Below, one piece after another: positions 41,837 through 46,961 of a stretch of DNA of 46,961 nucleotides. The stretch is taken from the NCBI GenBank assembly GCA_020627785.1, contig JAHDGF010000040.1, forward strand, positions 1-46,961, written 5' to 3'. Every line of letters starts with the position of its first letter. Position 1 is the stretch's first letter. A program made the translations under genes and the position numbers. A model generated the notes under the pieces. The model searched no databases. It was not told where the DNA came from and saw only the letters and a program-made list of their open reading frames with translations. Source of the DNA: Saprospiraceae bacterium. Its GTDB lineage: Bacteria > Bacteroidota > Bacteroidia > Chitinophagales > Saprospiraceae.

Positions 41837-42994
41837 CTATTGTACGAGAATTTTCTCTGTTCGACGAGTATCTCCATCATTAATTTCAAGTAGATATAGG
41901 CCTTTCGGCAAATGGCTAAGATCAATTAATTCACCAAAATTATAATTCTCAGCACTCCAGACTGCTTCACCTCCAAGGCTTCTGACGGTCAATGTTGGTT
42001 GTTTTATGATTTCGCTTTCGCAAATGACAGTTACTTGACCAGATGAAGGATTCGGGCTTACTTCATATTTTGAAATATTGAAAGTAAGTTCTGTAACATC
42101 CGTAATAAAATCATCAGAAATACGCCCTTCTACAAAAAGAGATGCATTACCCAGCGTATCAATCAATCTCCGTTCTGTAAATTCTATGATTGACTCTTTA
42201 GAATCTTCATTTAAATATTTATAGGTCGTTGAGGAAGTAGGACCAAATCCAAAACCATCGTCTCCACCACCATCATCTCCAAAAAAGGCGGAGGCATCAA
42301 ACCAGATAATCGTTCCTGCTAAATTTAACCCAACCTCAATGGTATTATCAAAATCATCTTCCTGTTCTATCAATAGCACATCCTGAGTAAGACCATCCAA
42401 CTCTAAACTACCCCATCCTACCGCACGTTCATTTTTAGTAAATTCAACGATAAACCGAATCGAATCCAAAGTTGCTCCAGGAATAGGTAACTCCAATGAA
42501 TCAACCCCAGGTATTATGTCTGCTGTAAATTGAAAAAACAAACGACCGTCATCTTCAAAACTATCTCCAAAGTTAATCGGCGCCCTTCTGTACTCAAATG
42601 GAGACTCAAATAAACTAATGCCAGATAAGTCTAAAAAATCTATTTGTGGACTTACGATCCCGACCAGCTCTAACGAATTGGTATTTCTTTTAGCAGCTGC
42701 TTGAAATCCAAAGGCGTTGAAAAGAAGATTAGCGTCTGGGAAAGAATTTACAAATTCAGTTTCACTAATATCAACAAAAGTATCACTCACCTCACCTGTA
42801 AATTCAAAGTTGTCAAATGACCAATTCTGAGACTCCCCATCTGCTCTGTAAGAAAGTGTATCTCCTGAATATTCAAAGGTGACATAGCTTAAAACGTCGC
42901 CTGCTTCCGGTAAGGTCTCAACACCTACTTCAATCTGCGTAAAAGCTGCATTTGCCAACAGGCTAAAAAATAATACGTGGATAAATTGTTTCAT
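41837..42994 (-). CDS. T9SS-exported protein with C-terminal sorting domain
   Basis: 385 residues from ATG 42994 (a GTG-started frame from 43024 adds ten residues ahead of the signal peptide and is rejected). Signal peptide: FIHVLFFSLLANAAFTQ. The body is acidic and strand-rich with a Gly/Asp-rich stretch (FFGDDGGGDDGFGFGPTSS). The last about 80 residues are a type A T9SS sorting domain: ISKYEVSPNPSSGQVTV, LTVRSLGGEAVW, LIDLSHLPKGLYLLEI, RRTEKILVQ. It is exported across the outer membrane and anchored or released by the Por machinery, whose genes are not in this window. The body shows no known catalytic domain. Confidence 0.85.
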   Translation of the reverse strand: MKQFIHVLFFSLLANAAFTQIEVGVETLPEAGDVLSYVTFEYSGDTLSYRADGESQNWSFDNFEFTGEVSDTFVDISETEFVNSFPDANLLFNAFGFQAAAKRNTNSLELVGIVSPQIDFLDLSGISLFESPFEYRRAPINFGDSFEDDGRLFFQFTADIIPGVDSLELPIPGATLDSIRFIVEFTKNERAVGWGSLELDGLTQDVLLIEQEDDFDNTIEVGLNLAGTIIWFDASAFFGDDGGGDDGFGFGPTSSTTYKYLNEDSKESIIEFTERRLIDTLGNASLFVEGRISDDFITDVTELTFNISKYEVSPNPSSGQVTVICESEIIKQPTLTVRSLGGEAVWSAENYNFGELIDLSHLPKGLYLLEINDGDTRRTEKILVQ

Positions 42995-43084
42995 AGTTCC
43001 TTCATTGTAATTGTAAGGTTCCACAAGATAAGAACTAAATAATGTCTTTGTGCAGATTTTTAAATGTCAAGTATGCTAAAATCA

Positions 43085-44179
43085 TCAGATAACTATAATC
43101 TGCTCTGTATATGATCGATTCATCTGATCCTTAACGATTAAAACATAGGTACCTGATTCCAGTCTGTAACTATTATTGTATATATGCTCACCCTCTACCA
43201 CTAATGATTTTATTCGCTGACCCTGCATGTTAACAATCCCAACAACATACTTTTCGTCTGCATCCAAACCTTCGATGGAAAGATCAATTTTCCCAAGAGA
43301 AGTATTCGTCCAATTGACCATTATTCCTTCAACAACTAAGGAAGCAACGGAGGAAGCATTAGGATAAAAATATTGCCAATCAGCATAATCAGTATATCCG
43401 TTATTGTAAATCTCAGTCTTTTGAAAATCTAATCTTTGATCTTGATCATAAATAAAATTATATCTCCAACAAGGTCCAAACGGATTATCTGTCCAAGTGT
43501 CAAAACATAAATGTTCTCTTTCTACAAGAAGCCCATCCATATTATAAGTATACACTCCTTCAAAAACCTCCTCCATCTTTACATCAGAATATCTTAACTC
43601 TTTCGATATTCTACCTTCGGTATCATATTCATAAGTGGTAGTAGTTAACAATTCTGCATCTACATCGAACACCCTCAAAGTATCCAATAGATTATCAGAG
43701 TTGTAAACATGAGTATGAAGATTATACCCAGTATAATACCAACCATTAGATTGAGCATTGGCAAAAAGAAATCTAGCTTGCCTGTGGTTTCCAAATTCAT
43801 CAAATTCAAGATATTCTGTACCTTCCCAAGGTTCAAAATTTTCGCCATTAGAATCCCATCGATATCTATAAAAACCGGTTAAATTATAGTCTTCATCATA
43901 GGTATAATTATCTCTCCAATATCCCCTATCTTTTTCAATTAAATCACCATTCTCATTATATACAAACAGATTAGTTTCTCTTAAATTTCTTTGACCCGAA
44001 GAATCTATCCTATACTCTTTTCTGATTACTGAATCTGCAGAAGGATATTCAAAGACATAGCTTAGGTTATGATATCCATCCTCGTAATTGAATATTTGAA
44101 TGGAATCAGCTTGAGCTTCTTGACCAGTACTGATGAAAGGAAAACTTACCAATATAAAAAATAAAAAAATGGCTCTCAT
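43085..44179 (-). CDS. T9SS cargo with YD-like repeats (paralogue 1 of 3)
   Basis: 364 residues: signal peptide (FLFFILVSFPFISTGQ), about 260 residues of short tyrosine/aspartate strand repeats, and a C-terminal T9SS sorting-type domain ending YRLESGTYVLIVKDQMNRSY. The repeats read NLFVYNENGDLIEKD, NYTYDEDYNLTGFY, YLEFDEFGNHRQAR, TYEYDTEGRISKEL and VYTYNMDGLLVERE, i.e. Y-x-Y-D/N-x-x-G-x-L. This is like YD/RHS repeats but shorter and without an RHS core or toxin domain. The sorting domain lacks the classic PNP motif and begins around the LVVEGIMVNWTNTSLGKID region. Homologous along its length to the genes at 44283 and 45614. Confidence 0.8.
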   Translation of the reverse strand: MRAIFLFFILVSFPFISTGQEAQADSIQIFNYEDGYHNLSYVFEYPSADSVIRKEYRIDSSGQRNLRETNLFVYNENGDLIEKDRGYWRDNYTYDEDYNLTGFYRYRWDSNGENFEPWEGTEYLEFDEFGNHRQARFLFANAQSNGWYYTGYNLHTHVYNSDNLLDTLRVFDVDAELLTTTTYEYDTEGRISKELRYSDVKMEEVFEGVYTYNMDGLLVEREHLCFDTWTDNPFGPCWRYNFIYDQDQRLDFQKTEIYNNGYTDYADWQYFYPNASSVASLVVEGIMVNWTNTSLGKIDLSIEGLDADEKYVVGIVNMQGQRIKSLVVEGEHIYNNSYRLESGTYVLIVKDQMNRSYTEQIIVI

Positions 44180-44282
44180 AATAAATTGTTAGAAGTAAAA
44201 ATTCAAAATACTCAATTATATATTATCGTACCAGAATAATGTACAACGATTAACGAATGTAAAATAACCTACAATAAATCAA

Positions 44283-45407
44283 CTACCGCACCACCACCAT
44301 CTTCTCAGTATGCACTCGATTCATCTGATCTTTAATAACCAACACATAAGAACCAGAATCCAACAAGTAACTATTATTCCACATTTCTTGATTAGAAAGA
44401 CTCAAGGATTTAACCTGCTGTCCAAGCATGTTGAAAATTCCTATCCTATATTTCTCCGTTGCATTTAAACCATCAACTGAAATTTCGAGATGGCCTCCAC
44501 CACGATTCATCCAAGTCACATCTAAGTCATCATCTAATAAGGTTTGAGTCGAACTAAGTCCCGAGAAAAAGTATTGGCGCTTGGTTGTAAAAAAATATTC
44601 TTCATCATATAATTCAGTAACACGACAAATAAGATCTTCATTATCGTCATAAGTAAAGGTAAGACGGACATTGGGTGCCAAGGAGTCTACCTGAAAATCA
44701 AATCGCTCTCTTGTAGACTCTATTAACTTAGAATCTTCATAGTTAAATCTATATCGAAAATCAATTCTATCGTCCGGAGAAAAATATTGTCGCTGTTCCA
44801 TCAATTCATTAGAATCATTATAGTTATAAGCATTGGCGCCACTAAAATTACCTACCCGAAATATGGCTGTACTATCCAGTAGGTCATTTGGATTATAGGA
44901 ATGAATGCGGAATTCTTCAACAAGAACTTCCCAAGAATTATTATCAGTTCCTTCATAAAAGATAAACTCCTGGTAGTTACCAAAGGAATCGTAAGCTCCA
45001 TATTCAAAACCAAAACTTTTGGTGGTATCCATGGAAATAGGGTCTACGTCATAATTGTAATTACCAAGCAAATTAAAATCTTCATCATAAAATCTTTCAC
45101 CCCAGAAGTAAAGTTCATATTCATTTGTAGACATATTGAGCGACCTTAATTCTCTTTCAATTTCATCACCATTCGCATTATAGCTTATTGTACTCAAGTA
45201 TAAAAAATTCCGTTGCCCCAAAGAATCAATTTCATATACATACGCATCCGTTGTCTGAGGATCAACATAATCAAAGACATGTACCTCTACCACTTCCCAA
45301 TCGCCAGTTTCGTGACTAAGTACGTGCAGTGAATCTGCTAAAAAATTTTGCGAGTAAATTACTTGGGTGAAAAGTAAAATTGAAAGTATAAATATTAAGT
45401 TTTTCAT
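44283..45407 (-). CDS. T9SS cargo with YD-like repeats (paralogue 2 of 3)
   Basis: 374 residues with signal peptide (FILSILLFTQVIYSQ), YD-like strand repeats (STISYNANGDEIERE, ERFYDEDFNLLGNY, FEYGAYDSFGNYQEF, AYNYNDSNELMEQRQY, TFTYDDNEDLICRVTE) and a C-terminal domain with YRIGIFNMLGQQVKSLSLS and SYLLDSGSYVLVIKDQMNRV. Closest to paralogue 1: both share KDQMNR and NNSY...SGxYVL in the sorting domain. It lies 103 bp upstream of paralogue 1 on the same strand and is preceded by an intrinsic terminator, so it needs its own promoter in the about 40 bp between. No enzyme motif; probably a surface-exposed repeat protein. Confidence 0.8.
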   Translation of the reverse strand: MKNLIFILSILLFTQVIYSQNFLADSLHVLSHETGDWEVVEVHVFDYVDPQTTDAYVYEIDSLGQRNFLYLSTISYNANGDEIERELRSLNMSTNEYELYFWGERFYDEDFNLLGNYNYDVDPISMDTTKSFGFEYGAYDSFGNYQEFIFYEGTDNNSWEVLVEEFRIHSYNPNDLLDSTAIFRVGNFSGANAYNYNDSNELMEQRQYFSPDDRIDFRYRFNYEDSKLIESTRERFDFQVDSLAPNVRLTFTYDDNEDLICRVTELYDEEYFFTTKRQYFFSGLSSTQTLLDDDLDVTWMNRGGGHLEISVDGLNATEKYRIGIFNMLGQQVKSLSLSNQEMWNNSYLLDSGSYVLVIKDQMNRVHTEKMVVVR

Positions 45408-45446
45408 TTCCTTGGTTTTGATTCAGCAACAACTTCAAGCTTTCGT

Positions 45447-45520
45447 AAAAAAAAAGTTGCGCCTGACTTCTAATCTTTGAATTAATATAAAACAAAAAAT
45501 TAGAAATCAGGCGAAACTTT
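45447..45520 (-). terminator. Intrinsic terminator after the 45614 gene
   Basis: An inverted repeat of 22 bases (45453-45474 with 45499-45520; 20 of 22 positions match) has a GC-rich core (cgcctga). On the minus strand it is followed by nine U residues (plus-strand A run 45447-45455). It lies 94 bp past the stop of the upstream gene, the expected place for a rho-independent terminator. Confidence 0.7.
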
Positions 45521-45613
45521 CACATCCAGAAGAAAAGATAATCTGCTTTCAACTAAATGTTTTAATCCTTATCACCTAGACGACTAGGGCAAGAATTGTT
45601 TGACTCTTTTACT

Positions 45614-46759
45614 TTATTGTACAATCACTTTTTCAGTATGCGTCAAACCAGATGCTGATCTGATGACCACATAATACATGCCGCTTGAAAGTGAATAGTT
45701 ATTAGACCATTGAGACTCTTGATTAATTAAAAGGTTTTTAACCATTTTTCCAGAACCATTAAAAATTGAAAGTCGATAATTTTCATTTGCCGAAAGGTCA
45801 CCAATCTGCAACTCCAACTGGTTGAACTTAGTATTTCTCCATTGAACTGAAATCAAGGACTCATCCAAATCATCAACACTTGTAACCTGAGGAGAAAAAT
45901 AAACGGAACGTTCATCAAATTGATAATCAGAATTATCGGCGTCGTAATCTTCATTGGTTAAACGGAATAAATTTCCATCAGTATCATATTCGAAGTTATC
46001 TCGATACCTCAAGTTGAAATCTGTTTCACCAGCAGCAGGCGTATAAGATCCATACATTCTCCATTCCCGCTCCTCCAAGGCATTATATTCAAAGTTAGTT
46101 CTAGTCAAGTGATTTATCTCGCCATTAAAATAAAACACGGTACGGTTTTCCATCAATAAATCCGCTCCATCATAATCAAAAGCTCGAGTGTACCATTGCT
46201 CTCCGTTCCTAAATGCACTTACCGTATCTAATAAATCATTTTCATATCCATTATCCAATAAGATTGAATTGGCCAATAACCAGCCATCTGCTTCTGTGTG
46301 GTTAAAATTTTCAGTCTTTCCAAAATTATTGAAAGCATCATATTCAGTGTATTCCCACTTCTCAACATTTACCCAATCCTGAGTTTCCTCACTATATAAT
46401 TGTCGGACTCTTTCAGTCAAATTGTTGTCTGCATCAAATGCATAGATCGACATGGTGTTCGGCAAAAACTCACCCGTCGCCTCATCTAAAACACTCAAAA
46501 GATTTTGAACTTCATTTCCATTGTCATCAAAGTTGGCAGTTATTCGATCAGTAAATAATCGCTCGCCATCATCAGTTATCGCAAATTGATTGGCAATCAC
46601 AGAACCGTCTGCCATCTGAGAATAAATGTCACCTGATGACAAATTCCATTCATCATCCTCATAGATGTATAAATGAAAAGAATCTAAAGCTGTGATAGAT
46701 TGTGCCCAACTAAGATTGCAGGCGAGGACACTCAGACATAAACATATGAGAGTTTTCAT
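45614..46759 (-). CDS. T9SS cargo with YD-like repeats (paralogue 3 of 3)
   Basis: 381 residues: signal peptide (LICLCLSVLACNLSWAQ), YD-like repeats (TANFDDNGNEVQNLL, IYAFDADNNLTERV, TEYDAFNNFGKTEN, AFDYDGADLLMENRT, NFEYNALEEREW, NFEYDTDGNLFRLTN) and a C-terminal sorting domain (YRLSIFNGSGKMVKNLLIN, YSLSSGMYYVVIRSASG, THTEKVIVQ). It is the most diverged of the three, lacking the KDQMNR motif. A strong terminator follows it, so it is transcribed apart from paralogues 1 and 2. A -7 box (46849-46856) lies about 90 bp upstream. Confidence 0.8.
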   Translation of the reverse strand: MKTLICLCLSVLACNLSWAQSITALDSFHLYIYEDDEWNLSSGDIYSQMADGSVIANQFAITDDGERLFTDRITANFDDNGNEVQNLLSVLDEATGEFLPNTMSIYAFDADNNLTERVRQLYSEETQDWVNVEKWEYTEYDAFNNFGKTENFNHTEADGWLLANSILLDNGYENDLLDTVSAFRNGEQWYTRAFDYDGADLLMENRTVFYFNGEINHLTRTNFEYNALEEREWRMYGSYTPAAGETDFNLRYRDNFEYDTDGNLFRLTNEDYDADNSDYQFDERSVYFSPQVTSVDDLDESLISVQWRNTKFNQLELQIGDLSANENYRLSIFNGSGKMVKNLLINQESQWSNNYSLSSGMYYVVIRSASGLTHTEKVIVQ

Positions 46760-46848
46760 TGGTATTGTATTAAAGGGTATGTTAGGTATTACTATAAGTT
46801 ACTGCAAATTCTTGATGTTAGCAATCAATATTAAGTTACAGTTTAACA

Positions 46849-46856
46849 CAAAAGTA
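46849..46856 (-). promoter_or_regulatory. -7 promoter box of the 45614-46759 gene
   Basis: On the minus strand TACTTTTG fits TAnnTTTG, about 90 bp before the start codon at 46759. No matching -33 box was found at the usual distance. Confidence 0.35.
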
Positions 46857-46961
46857 TAGTTAAGATTTTATTTATACACGCTTAAAGTTATTCCATCAAG
46901 ATTTGAACAGAGACTATCCAAAAAAGTGTGTCAATAAATATTTAGTAACTTTTTAAATTTA

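Noticed and set aside
45453..45520. Inverted repeat as a small transposable element (MITE)
   Set aside because: No target duplication flanks it; the U-tract and its place after a gene fit a terminator better.
43085..46759. RHS/YD-repeat polymorphic toxins
   Set aside because: The repeats are short, no RHS core motif or toxin C-terminus is present, and the C-terminus is a T9SS sorting domain.

Overview
The window comes from an AT-rich member of the Bacteroidota, probably a marine or sediment Saprospiria/Cytophagia-like organism. This is inferred from gene content: a TonB-dependent receptor with an N-terminal carboxypeptidase-like domain, LytS/LytTR two-component genes, many small signal-peptide or lipobox proteins, type IX secretion (T9SS) C-terminal sorting domains, a long-form GAPDH, and TAnnTTTG promoter -7 boxes. 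I saw no rRNA, tRNA, CRISPR array or prophage.

Region 1 (1-6,023): the tail of a membrane-protein gene, then a RAYT-type IS200-like transposase gene (281-898, minus) bounded by 21-bp direct repeats. One repeat is the 3' end of the neighbouring gap gene, and REP-like palindromes lie just past the transposase stop. gap runs on the minus strand. A plus-strand trio follows: yaaA, a penicillin-acylase-family hydrolase and a small membrane protein.

Region 2 (6,078-15,170): two outer-membrane beta-barrel-like proteins facing each other, a 1.17-kb stretch with no credible gene but several hairpins, lon (minus), a GT-C/GT39-like membrane glycosyltransferase, a TonB-C-like secreted protein, a WG-repeat lipoprotein and rluE.

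Region 3 (15,300-21,165): a TonB-dependent receptor, a TTG-started LytS-type kinase and a LytTR response regulator in one tight unit, followed by a membrane-anchored MutS-family ATPase.

Region 4 (21,256-36,542): an accessory island, all on the plus strand, of mostly secreted or lipid-anchored proteins. It holds a WG-repeat/TonB-C protein, two DUF6624 proteins, a SUFU-domain protein, a DUF6891 protein, an ankyrin-like protein interrupted by a stop codon, a GH113-like glycosidase, a PD40 propeller lipoprotein, a papain-like lipoprotein, helical and TPR proteins, an AraC regulator next to an NAD(P)-binding oxidoreductase, a lone HipA-like kinase and a DUF2071 protein. SUFU, DUF6891, ankyrin and WG proteins recur in toxin-immunity neighbourhoods, but no toxin is visible here. 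The island carries signs of decay (a premature stop, a HEAT-like gene remnant) and many non-ATG starts, including one CTG start inferred from an intact signal peptide.

Region 5 (36,802-46,961): a membrane histidine kinase, a pirin, a secreted hypothetical, parE (minus, meeting its neighbour tail-to-tail with no spacer) and four minus-strand T9SS cargo genes. The last three are tandem paralogues built from YD-like strand repeats, and an intrinsic terminator sets one of them apart.

All calls come from reading translations and motifs by eye. Family names resting on weak similarity are marked as such.
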